Part shown: positions 24,817 to 32,430 of the stretch, one piece after another
Layout: the number at the start of each line of letters is the position of its first letter
Position numbering within the stretch: the stretch's first letter is position 1
The notes under the pieces: model-generated
Told to the model about the DNA's origin: nothing
Seen by the model: the letters and a program-made list of their open reading frames with translations, nothing else
Databases searched by the model: none
Translations under genes and position numbers: made by a program
NCBI GenBank assembly: GCA_017695095.1
Contig: JADILW010000086.1
Coordinates: 1-32,430, forward strand
Source: Candidatus Cryptobacteroides avistercoris
GTDB lineage: Bacteria; Bacteroidota; Bacteroidia; Bacteroidales; UBA932
DNA length: 32,430 bases
Reading direction: 5' to 3'

Positions 24817-27057
24817 ATGAAAGCATTAAGCCAACTGTTTCTTCCCGCGATTGCGCTGGCAGTCGTATCCTGCGGAGGCGGTCAGACGACCAACCCCCAG
24901 GACAGACTGACCGTCCACGACGCGGAGATCAACGAAGTGATCGCCAAGATGACCCTCGAGGAGAAGGTTGAAATGCTCCACAGCAAGACCAACATGTCTT
25001 CCGAGGGCGTTCCCTCCCAGGGAATTCCTGACATCAAGTACACCGACGGACCTTTCGGAATCCGCGAGGAAGGTGTGCCCACGGGCTTCCAGTCAGCAGG
25101 CTGGACTCTCGACTCAGCCACCTACTTCCCCACCGGATCGGCTCTCGCCGCCACCTGGTCGCCCGAACTTGCCTACAAGTACGGCACCGGAATGGGACGT
25201 GAGGCCCGCCTCAGAGGCAAGGACGTGATCCTCGGACCCGCCATCAACATCCAGAGGCTGCCCGTGGGAGGACGTTCCTATGAGTATCTCAGCGAGGACC
25301 CCATCCTCAGCGCCGACCTTGCGGCAGAGTACGTGAAGGGCGTTCAGGATGCCGGAACCGCAGCCTGCATCAAGCACTACGCTCTCAACAGCCAGGAGAC
25401 CAACCGCGGAACCGTGAACGTCATCGTGGACGAGCGCACCATGAGGGAAATCTACCTCAAGCCCTTCGAGGCAGCAGTACGCGAGGGCGGAGCCATGGTG
25501 GTGATGCCCGCCTACAACAAGGTGAACGGCTACTGGTGCTCCGAGAACAACCACCTCAACAACGAGATCCTCCGCGGCGACTGGGGCTTCAAGGGCTTCA
25601 CAGTCTCTGACTGGGGAGGAACCCACAGCACCATGGGCGCCGCTCTCGGCGGACTCAACGTGCAGATGACCGGTGACCGCTACCTCGGACCCGCCCTGAT
25701 CGACTCCGTGAAGGCCGGAAAGGTTCCCGAGAGCGTGGTCGACGACAAGGTTCGCGAGATCCTGCGCGTGCGCTACGCGATTGAGCCCATCCCCGAGGAT
25801 GAGGCCAACATCGTGATGACTTCTCAGAAGCCTCAGCAGCAGATCGCCCACGAGGTGGCCCAGAAGTCAATCGTCCTGCTTCAGAACGACGGCATCCTGC
25901 CTCTCGCCAAGTCCACTCCCAAGATTGCTGTGATCGGACTCAACGCCAAGGCTTCCACCGCAGCCGGCGGAATGGGTGCGGGAGTCAAGACCCTCTATGA
26001 GGTGTCTCCCTACGAAGGCATCGCCAGCCACGCCGAAGGCGAGGTGAGCTATGCCCAGGCCTACAAGAACTACATGGGAATGTTCGGCCGCTGGTTAGGC
26101 GCGAACGACCCCAGCGTGGCCACCGAGATTGACGAGGCTCCCAGCCCCGAGCTCCTCGACGAAGCCCTCAAGAACGCTGCCGAGGCCGACGTTGTGATCT
26201 TCTTCAGCGGAACCAACAAGTCCATCGAGAGCGAGGGCTCCGACAGGGAGAACATCGACCTGCCCGTAAGCCAGAACGAGATTCTCGCCAAGATCGCCGA
26301 AGTCAACCCCAACATCGTGACCGTGAACATCTCCGGCGGTCCCTGCGACCTCCGCGAGGCATGCAAGCTCTCCAGGGCCGTGGTTCAGGGCTGGTGGAAC
26401 GGACTTGAAGGCGGCAACGCCCTCGCGGAAGTTCTCTTCGGCGAGATCGCTCCTTCAGGAAAGCTCCCCATCACCTTCCCCGCAAGGCTTGAGGACTCTC
26501 CCGCATTCGCACTCGGCAACTTCCCCCAGAAGGCTGAGGTTCAGGGTGACCTCTTCGGCAACCAGTACCGTCAGGACGTACAGGGTCAGAACAGGTTCAG
26601 AATGCAGTACAGCCCCGACGCCTACTACTCAGAAGGCCTGCTCGTAGGCTACCGCTGGTTCGACACCAAGGACATCGAGCCTCTGTTCGCCTTCGGACAC
26701 GGACTCTCCTACGTTGACTTCGAGTACTCCAACATCAAGGCCAAGGCCGGCAAGGACGCCGTCACCGTGACCTTCGACCTCACCAACAAGGGAAGCATGG
26801 AGGCCGACGAGGTCGCCCAGCTCTACGTGAAGTACGAGAACGGTGCAGTTGAGCGTCCCGAGAAGGAGCTCAAGGCATTCCAGAGAGTCACCGTCGCTCC
26901 CGGCGAGACCGTCAAGGTGAAGCTCAGCTTCGACCTCGATGACCTCCGCTGGTGGAACGAGGAGATTAACGGATGGGATCTCGAACACGGCGCAATCGAC
27001 CTGCTCCTCGGCGCAGCTTCCGACGACATCCGTCTGGACGCCACGGTTACTATCTGA
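24817..27057 (+). CDS. GH3 beta-glucosidase/beta-xylosidase lipoprotein
   Basis: The protein has 746 residues. A lipoprotein signal (ALAVVSC|GGG) indicates membrane anchoring. The GH3 barrel contains LGPAINIQRLPVGGRSYEYL, CIKHYALNSQE (the KH pair), and the nucleophile D265 in FTVSDWGG, the standard SDWG form of beta-glucosidase-type GH3. The alpha/beta domain (KSIVLLQNDGILPLAK) and the C-terminal FnIII-like domain (LFAFGHGLSYVDFEYSNI) are complete. It should release terminal beta-linked glucose or xylose. It differs from the GH3 at 14857 in subgroup, anchoring and nucleophile context, so the two are not recent duplicates. It lies between the esterase and susC in one operon. Confidence 0.92.
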   Translation: MKALSQLFLPAIALAVVSCGGGQTTNPQDRLTVHDAEINEVIAKMTLEEKVEMLHSKTNMSSEGVPSQGIPDIKYTDGPFGIREEGVPTGFQSAGWTLDSATYFPTGSALAATWSPELAYKYGTGMGREARLRGKDVILGPAINIQRLPVGGRSYEYLSEDPILSADLAAEYVKGVQDAGTAACIKHYALNSQETNRGTVNVIVDERTMREIYLKPFEAAVREGGAMVVMPAYNKVNGYWCSENNHLNNEILRGDWGFKGFTVSDWGGTHSTMGAALGGLNVQMTGDRYLGPALIDSVKAGKVPESVVDDKVREILRVRYAIEPIPEDEANIVMTSQKPQQQIAHEVAQKSIVLLQNDGILPLAKSTPKIAVIGLNAKASTAAGGMGAGVKTLYEVSPYEGIASHAEGEVSYAQAYKNYMGMFGRWLGANDPSVATEIDEAPSPELLDEALKNAAEADVVIFFSGTNKSIESEGSDRENIDLPVSQNEILAKIAEVNPNIVTVNISGGPCDLREACKLSRAVVQGWWNGLEGGNALAEVLFGEIAPSGKLPITFPARLEDSPAFALGNFPQKAEVQGDLFGNQYRQDVQGQNRFRMQYSPDAYYSEGLLVGYRWFDTKDIEPLFAFGHGLSYVDFEYSNIKAKAGKDAVTVTFDLTNKGSMEADEVAQLYVKYENGAVERPEKELKAFQRVTVAPGETVKVKLSFDLDDLRWWNEEINGWDLEHGAIDLLLGAASDDIRLDATVTI

Positions 27058-27104
27058 TCTATCAAGAAAATAGATATAACACCAACTAACCAAATTCGTG
27101 TTCT

Positions 27105-30100
27105 ATGAACAAATCAACAAATCCACTAAAACTTTTCTGCGCCTTGCTGGCCGGACTGATGATGTCCGTCTCAGCGTTCGCACAGACAAAGCCTGTGACC
27201 ATCACGGTTTTTGATGAGACAGGTCCGCTCCCCGGAGCCAGCATCATGGTGAAGGGTACCACCACCGGTACGATGACCGACCTCGACGGTAACGCCGTGC
27301 TCGACCTCAAGCAGGGCGACGTCCTCGAAGTATCCTTCATCGGATACCACACCACCGAAGCCACCGTCGGAAGTGGCGACAAACTCCAGGTCGTTCTGAA
27401 GGAGGACACCACCCTCCTCGACGAGACCATCGTGGTAGGTTACGGTGTCCAGAAGAAGGAGACCCTGACCGGAGCCGTGTCTCAGATCAGAACCGACGAC
27501 ATCACCAACACCAAGTCACCCGACGCACTGCTTTCGCTGCAGGGTAAGGTGCCCGGACTGCTGATCCGCGACATGGGCGGCAAGCCTGGTTCCTTCTCCA
27601 CCCAGCTCTCACTGCGCGGATACGGCGGATCGCCTATGATCGTGGTGGATGGTGTGGTACGTAGCCAGACCATGACTAGGAAATCCTCAGGTTACGCCAT
27701 GTCAGCGAAGCAGGTCGAGGAATACACAGACATCTCAGTGCTGCAGGAGATCAACCCCGAGGACATCGAGAGCGTATCCGTCCTCAAGGACGCCTCTGCG
27801 GCCATCTACGGACTCGGCGCCTCCAACGGTGTGATCCTCATCACCACCAAGAAGGGCCAGAGCCAGACCCCTTCAGTATCCCTGACCACCTCAGTGCGCC
27901 TGACCCAGCCTGTGACCAACCATAACGTGGAGGACTGGGTAAGCTTCATGAGGTGGGACAACGCGATGGCCGACGTAGGCCGTCTGCCCCACCGCTTCAC
28001 CGAAGAGGAGATTGCCGGATATGCAGCCGGCGACCCCGCCTATCAATACACCAACTGGTACGACGAGGTAATGAAGACCTTCGCGGTGAACCAGATGCAC
28101 AACGCGTCCATCCGCGGAGGCACCGACAAGGTCAACTACTACTTCGGCGTCGGCTACATGGACGACTCTTCCATTATGAAGTCCGAGGCATACGCCTACA
28201 ACAGGTGGAACATCAACGGAAGCGTGACCGCAAACCTCACCGACAACCTGAAGATGACCTACACCACCTCGATGCGTATCAGCAACCAGAACACGCCCGG
28301 CAACCCCGACGCCGACTGGAACATGCAGTACCACATCTACGCCACCGACCCCCGTATCGGAGTTCACCCCATCAAGTCCGTGAATCCCGAGACCGGTGAG
28401 ATCGAATACGACTTGACCCACTGGTCAGCAGGTAACGAGAACATGAACGTCGTCGCGATGCTCGACCCCGAGAGCACAGGTATCTCAAAGAACATCTCGA
28501 GGACCTTCAACAACACCGTGGACCTCCAGTACACGGCTCCCTGGCTGCCGGGACTCACCCTCCAGCTCTCAGGCGCCTACGACTACTCTACCGGCAAGTT
28601 CCGCTCTCTCGTGCTCCAGTACGACACCTACGACTACAAGACCAACACCTACGCTGCCACCTCACGAGCTGAGAACGAGTACAGCGAACTCTACACCGAC
28701 AACCAGAGGCTCTACGGACGCTTCCAGGCCAACTATAACAAGAGGTTCGGCAAGCACAACATCGGAGCCACCCTCGCAGCCGAAGTGACCAAGAACGACC
28801 GTGCCCGTATCCAGGGAAGCCGCAAGTATGGTAACACTACCGCCGACTCCTTCTACACCCACGACATCCTCGACCAGGGCCTAGCGACCACGGCCGACAA
28901 CTCCGGTGTCCGCAACAGCAGCGCCTCAGCAGGCTATATCGGCCGCGTGACCTACGACTACGCCGGCAAGTACCTGGCAGAAGTCATGGCCCGTGTCGAC
29001 GGTTCATATATGTATGCTCCCGGCTACCGCTGGGGTGTGTTCCCCGCCTACTCCCTCGGTTGGAGAATCTCAGAGGAGAACTTCTTCAAGCAGGCTCTCC
29101 CCTTTATCAACAACCTCAAGTTCCGCTGGTCAGACGGTTTCACCGGAATGACCCAGGGCAGCGCCTACGCATATATCGCAGGTTACACCTCCAGCGGCTC
29201 ATACATCTTCAGCGACGGAATCACGACTCCCGCATGGAACTCCACCACCGTTGAGAACACACTGCTCTCCTGGGCAAAGGTCCGCATGATGGACTTCGGT
29301 ATCGACTGGGAGATGTGGCACGGCAAGTTCGGTGGTACATTCGACTGGTTCAAGAGAGTAGTTGACGGTATCGCGGCCACCCGCACCGTTTCCCTGCCTG
29401 ACTTCTACGGAGTTTCCCTGCCCCAGGAGAACCTCAACGTCCAGGAGAACGAGGGCCTCGAGCTCTCGCTCTACACCAGTGGTTCCGTAGGGCAGTTCAA
29501 CTACCGTGTCACCGGTTCAGCCACCTACACCCGTACCCGTATGACCTATATTGAGAGCGAGAACGGTAAGGGCTACAACTCATCCATGAACTACTGGAAG
29601 ACTTCGACCCTGAACAGGTGGAGCAACGCCAGGAGCGCCTCCCGCTACGAGTGGGCCGGCGGACAGTTCACCAGCCTCGACTACATCTCCAACCTCGGAG
29701 TGCTCTACGATACCAACATGACGGGCTCAGGCAACCGCGACATGGTTCCCGGTATGTATGCTCTCGTTGACCGCAACGGCGACGGCTACATCACCGGCGA
29801 CGATATGTTCTACACCTGGTCCGATGACAACCCTCCTCTCCAGTTCGGTCTGACCTTCAGCGGCAACTACAAGAACCTCGACTTCAGCCTCGTGTTCTCA
29901 GGAGCCTCCCTCAAGAGCAAGTCTCTCGGACTTTCCTCCTACGCTGGATTCGGCTATCTGTACCAGCTGCCCAAGATGTTCACCGAGGACTGCTGGTCAG
30001 TGAAGAACTACGGCGACGACCCCTGGGACCCCAACACCGAATGGAACACCGGATACTGGCCCGCTCTCGCACGCGTCAAACAGGTCGGCAACGCGCACAA

Positions 30101-30371
30101 CGTGACCTACACCAGCAACCAGCCCTACAACTTCATCGACGCGACCTACCTGCGTCTGAAGACCATAGAGGTCGGCTACCGCTTCTCTCCCGAGTTCATC
30201 AGGAAGATAGGCATCAAGAGCCTCCGCGTCTACTTCAACGGCGGAAACCTCTTCACGCTCTGCAACAAGAACCTCCGCTTCGTCGACCCTGAGTCCAACG
30301 ACTACGGACGTGCTGGAGGTAGCTTCCAAATCAACAGGTCATTCACCTTCGGTTTGAATCTTAACTTCTAA
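27105..30371 (+). CDS. susC: SusC/RagA-family TonB-dependent outer-membrane transporter
   Basis: The protein has 1088 residues, normal for the family. The signal peptide ends SAFAQ|TKP. A carboxypeptidase-D-like beta-sandwich (about 30-105, ITVFDETGPLPGASIMVKGT) is followed by the TonB-box segment LDETIVVGYGVQKKE, the plug (LRGYGGSPMIVVDGV, SVLKDASAAIYGLGASNGVI) and the 22-stranded barrel. It ends in SFTFGLNLNF with the terminal phenylalanine needed for barrel insertion. There is no extra N-terminal signalling domain. It imports oligosaccharides across the outer membrane with energy from TonB, capped by the SusD partner 12 nt downstream. The 47-nt gap to the GH3 gene contains no clear promoter, so both are likely read from the promoter at 23523. 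Confidence 0.96.
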   Translation: MNKSTNPLKLFCALLAGLMMSVSAFAQTKPVTITVFDETGPLPGASIMVKGTTTGTMTDLDGNAVLDLKQGDVLEVSFIGYHTTEATVGSGDKLQVVLKEDTTLLDETIVVGYGVQKKETLTGAVSQIRTDDITNTKSPDALLSLQGKVPGLLIRDMGGKPGSFSTQLSLRGYGGSPMIVVDGVVRSQTMTRKSSGYAMSAKQVEEYTDISVLQEINPEDIESVSVLKDASAAIYGLGASNGVILITTKKGQSQTPSVSLTTSVRLTQPVTNHNVEDWVSFMRWDNAMADVGRLPHRFTEEEIAGYAAGDPAYQYTNWYDEVMKTFAVNQMHNASIRGGTDKVNYYFGVGYMDDSSIMKSEAYAYNRWNINGSVTANLTDNLKMTYTTSMRISNQNTPGNPDADWNMQYHIYATDPRIGVHPIKSVNPETGEIEYDLTHWSAGNENMNVVAMLDPESTGISKNISRTFNNTVDLQYTAPWLPGLTLQLSGAYDYSTGKFRSLVLQYDTYDYKTNTYAATSRAENEYSELYTDNQRLYGRFQANYNKRFGKHNIGATLAAEVTKNDRARIQGSRKYGNTTADSFYTHDILDQGLATTADNSGVRNSSASAGYIGRVTYDYAGKYLAEVMARVDGSYMYAPGYRWGVFPAYSLGWRISEENFFKQALPFINNLKFRWSDGFTGMTQGSAYAYIAGYTSSGSYIFSDGITTPAWNSTTVENTLLSWAKVRMMDFGIDWEMWHGKFGGTFDWFKRVVDGIAATRTVSLPDFYGVSLPQENLNVQENEGLELSLYTSGSVGQFNYRVTGSATYTRTRMTYIESENGKGYNSSMNYWKTSTLNRWSNARSASRYEWAGGQFTSLDYISNLGVLYDTNMTGSGNRDMVPGMYALVDRNGDGYITGDDMFYTWSDDNPPLQFGLTFSGNYKNLDFSLVFSGASLKSKSLGLSSYAGFGYLYQLPKMFTEDCWSVKNYGDDPWDPNTEWNTGYWPALARVKQVGNAHNVTYTSNQPYNFIDATYLRLKTIEVGYRFSPEFIRKIGIKSLRVYFNGGNLFTLCNKNLRFVDPESNDYGRAGGSFQINRSFTFGLNLNF

Positions 30372-30383
30372 TAACCAAGCAAC

Positions 30384-32345
30384 ATGAAATCAATACTTAA
30401 ATATATCACGGTTGCAGCTCTGGGACTCGGAACTCTCACATCCTGTGACGCCATCTTCGACAACCTCGAAGGCGACCTCACCAAGATGCAGGCAGAGGAC
30501 ATGTTCAGGAACGAGGCGGGTATCAAGCGAGTACTTGCCAACCTTTATAACTACATCCCCATGGGTGCCTTCGACGACAACGACAAAAGGACCTTCTTCG
30601 CCAACGCCAGCCGCTCAGCCGCAAGCTACGGCGCCACCGTAACCGACTTCTGGAACTACACCCAGATGAGATCCATCAACCTCTTCATGGACAATGTAAA
30701 AGAAGCCGCAGCCGCGGGTACAATTACACCGGATGCAGCCAACACCTATCTCGGAGAGGCCACCTTCATCAGGGCCTACTGCTATTTCGCTGGTGTCAGG
30801 GTCTACGGAGGTATGCCCATCGTTGACAGGGTTCTCGACAACGAGTACAAGGGCGACGGAGTCAACGCCGGCCTCTATATCGACAGACGCACCGAGAAGG
30901 ACACCTGGGACTGGGTGCTTCAGCAGCTTGAGGATGCAGCCAACCTGCTTCCCGAAACCGCTCCCGAGCCCATGCGCGCAAGCAAGTACACCGCCTACGC
31001 CCTCAAGGCCCGCGTTGCCCTCTGGGCAGCCTCCGAGTCCAAGTACTGGGACAGGGCCGAGCTCAACAGCAGCTACACCGCAGTGCAGCAGAAGCTCACC
31101 TACATGGAGGAGTCCTACGCCAACGGCTACTACCAGCAGGCTCTCGACGCTGCCAAGAAGGTGATCGACAGCGGCAAGTATGGACTTGAGGGAGCGAACC
31201 CCGGCTCAGTCGAGGATGCAACCAACACCCTTGCCAACCTCTTCCAGAACTACTCCACCTTCGAAGGCCTTCTTGGAAAGTCCTACAAGTCTGGTAACCT
31301 GACCTCAGGCAACGGACTGGAGTCCAGCCAGACAACAAACTGGGGAGGACCCCACCAGGTAACCCAAGGATATGTGGGCGGACAGTTCAGCTACACCCTG
31401 AACTACGCCGACGAGTTCGACTACTATGACGACAACCGCGGCAGGGTCGACGGAACCATCCCCACCAGGCTCGACGGCGACGAGGCCAGCTACTTCAGCT
31501 ACGACCCCACCACCGAGTTCAAGAAGGGAGACAACGCGAACTACATCAAGTACGCCAACGTGACCGACCCCTTCGTAAACAAGGACGCCCGCTTCCAGGC
31601 TTGGATTGTTTATCCCGGAGCCACCTTCCGCAATACGGTGATTTACTTCCAAGGCGGAATGATTCTGTCTGACGGCACTCCCAACATCTACCCTCTCAAC
31701 AATAACGGAGTGGATTTCCAGGGACAGACCTACTATCCCTACGGCGGAGAGGGCGAAAACAACTCAGGCTTCTACCACATGCCCGGAGATGTCAACAGCC
31801 ATCACCGCACCACCTACTCCTTCTACAACAAGAAGTACCTCGACCCTCAGGCCTTCAACACCGTAACCCAGACCCCCTGGTACGACATCCGCTACGCTGA
31901 GGTTCTCCTCACCTATGCAGAGGCCCAGGTCGAGAGCGGTCTCGGCGACGCGGCCCTCGCGAAGAAGTGCCTCAACGACATCCGCCACAGGGCCGGATTC
32001 ACCGACGACGTGGACCTCACTATCGAGAATGTGCTCCACGAGTGGAAGGTTGAGTTCGCAGCCGAAGACCAGTGGCAGAATGTGCTCTGGAGAAGGCGTG
32101 CCCATTTCAACGGCACCAATGTCTACGACGGAGAAGGTGCAGTGTCTGACAAGTTGACCCTGATTCCCATGGTTGACCTCAGCGGCAGCAGCGCCCAGTA
32201 CATCTTCCTCAGGTCCGTGCCCATGTTCGACGAGATCACCCAGAATCCTGCTGGCTTCAACCCTCAGGTAAGACCGGAAGACTACTACGCCAGCATTCCG
32301 AACTACACTAACAACCGTATCACCAACAACAACACCACGAACTAG
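30384..32345 (+). CDS. susD: SusD/RagB-family surface glycan-binding lipoprotein
   Basis: The protein has 653 residues, at the long end of the family. The lipoprotein signal ends LGTLTSC|DAIFDN, with acidic residues soon after the cysteine. The helical TPR-like N-terminal part contains the hallmark GEATFIRAYCYFAGVRVYGGMP, and the C-terminal part has RYAEVLLTYAEAQVESG and LNDIRHRAGF. It sits on the cell surface as the lid of the SusC transporter and binds the oligosaccharide. It belongs to the same operon as susC, and its stop is one base before the next start codon. Confidence 0.95.
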   Translation: MKSILKYITVAALGLGTLTSCDAIFDNLEGDLTKMQAEDMFRNEAGIKRVLANLYNYIPMGAFDDNDKRTFFANASRSAASYGATVTDFWNYTQMRSINLFMDNVKEAAAAGTITPDAANTYLGEATFIRAYCYFAGVRVYGGMPIVDRVLDNEYKGDGVNAGLYIDRRTEKDTWDWVLQQLEDAANLLPETAPEPMRASKYTAYALKARVALWAASESKYWDRAELNSSYTAVQQKLTYMEESYANGYYQQALDAAKKVIDSGKYGLEGANPGSVEDATNTLANLFQNYSTFEGLLGKSYKSGNLTSGNGLESSQTTNWGGPHQVTQGYVGGQFSYTLNYADEFDYYDDNRGRVDGTIPTRLDGDEASYFSYDPTTEFKKGDNANYIKYANVTDPFVNKDARFQAWIVYPGATFRNTVIYFQGGMILSDGTPNIYPLNNNGVDFQGQTYYPYGGEGENNSGFYHMPGDVNSHHRTTYSFYNKKYLDPQAFNTVTQTPWYDIRYAEVLLTYAEAQVESGLGDAALAKKCLNDIRHRAGFTDDVDLTIENVLHEWKVEFAAEDQWQNVLWRRRAHFNGTNVYDGEGAVSDKLTLIPMVDLSGSSAQYIFLRSVPMFDEITQNPAGFNPQVRPEDYYASIPNYTNNRITNNNTTN

Positions 32346-32346
32346 C

Positions 32347-32430
32347 ATGGAACGATTACTGATCAAAATAGCATGCCTTGTTGCGGCAGGTTCCCTCCTG
32401 ACGTCCTGCGACTTGTTCAAGCTCGACAAC
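32347..32430 (+). CDS. Surface lipoprotein, start only (SusE/F or glycan-binding position)
   Basis: An ATG one base after the susD stop opens a frame of 28 residues to the window edge. It is a typical lipoprotein signal (LVAAGSLLTSC|DLFKLDN). In PULs the gene after susD commonly encodes a surface glycan-binding lipoprotein (SusE/SusF-like), which is the expected role. Too little is visible to assign a family. Confidence 0.75.
   Translation, partial: MERLLIKIACLVAAGSLLTSCDLFKLDN

Noticed and set aside
27057..27075. Hairpin ATCTAT/ATAGAT between the GH3 gene and susC as a terminator.
   Set aside because: The stem is only 6 A/T-rich pairs with no T-run, too weak for termination. At most it is an mRNA processing or stability element.
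27106..27114. A third TGAACAAAT block, at the start of susC.
   Set aside because: It covers the start codon and the first codons (MNK), has no second GAAC 20 bp away and no -7 box at the right distance, so it is a coding coincidence.

Overview
The window is about 60% GC by eye, with AT-rich intergenic gaps. It carries a SusC/SusD pair, a hybrid two-component regulator and several promoters of the Bacteroidetes type (TTTG/TTG, 19-20 nt, TAnnTTTG), so the organism is a high-GC member of Bacteroidetes, most likely Bacteroidales from a gut or rumen habitat. The species cannot be named from the sequence alone.

Layout. (1) 1-2873, minus strand: an ABC ATPase, a membrane permease, a YtrA-type GntR repressor, a flavodoxin-fold NAD(P)H oxidoreductase and an unrecognised gene cut by the window edge, probably one operon read from a promoter with an overlapping palindromic operator. 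(2) 2900-7764: type I glutamine synthetase directly after a secreted CocE/NonD (S15-like) hydrolase on the minus strand, then a Gfo/Idh/MocA dehydrogenase (+) that converges on a small beta-barrel protein (-). (3) 7861-10302: a terminator and two tandem secreted CE1-like esterases (-). (4) 10322-13291: a core block of gph (-), tRNA-Ala(GGC), msrA and a PriA homologue that has lost its helicase and zinc-binding motifs. (5) 13292-13703: the only long gene-free stretch, filled with short tandem repeats, two palindromes, a 64-bp tandem duplication and a terminator. (6) 13704-32430: a polysaccharide utilization locus (PUL). A hybrid two-component regulator (HTCS) at 19564-23460 lies between a leftward operon (CE1-like esterase, BD-FAE-like esterase, GH3, CE1-like esterase) and a rightward operon (CE1-like esterase, GH3 lipoprotein, SusC, SusD, start of another surface lipoprotein).

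How the genes work together. SusC/SusD and the next lipoprotein would capture and import oligosaccharides. The secreted esterases would remove ester side groups (feruloyl, coumaroyl or acetyl, as in esterase-rich arabinoxylan loci of gut Bacteroides), the GH3 enzymes would trim sugars from the non-reducing end, and the HTCS would sense a released oligosaccharide in the periplasm. Five CE1-like esterases plus one HSL/BD-FAE-like esterase in 17 kb is a strong specialisation for esterified hemicellulose. The substrate itself is inferred.

The strongest new observation is a shared promoter architecture in front of both PUL operons: a 26-nt element with two GAAC cores 20 bp apart (20 of 26 positions identical between the copies), then exactly 31 nt, then GAnnTTTGTATG. 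It has the same orientation relative to each operon and is a good candidate for the HTCS operator.
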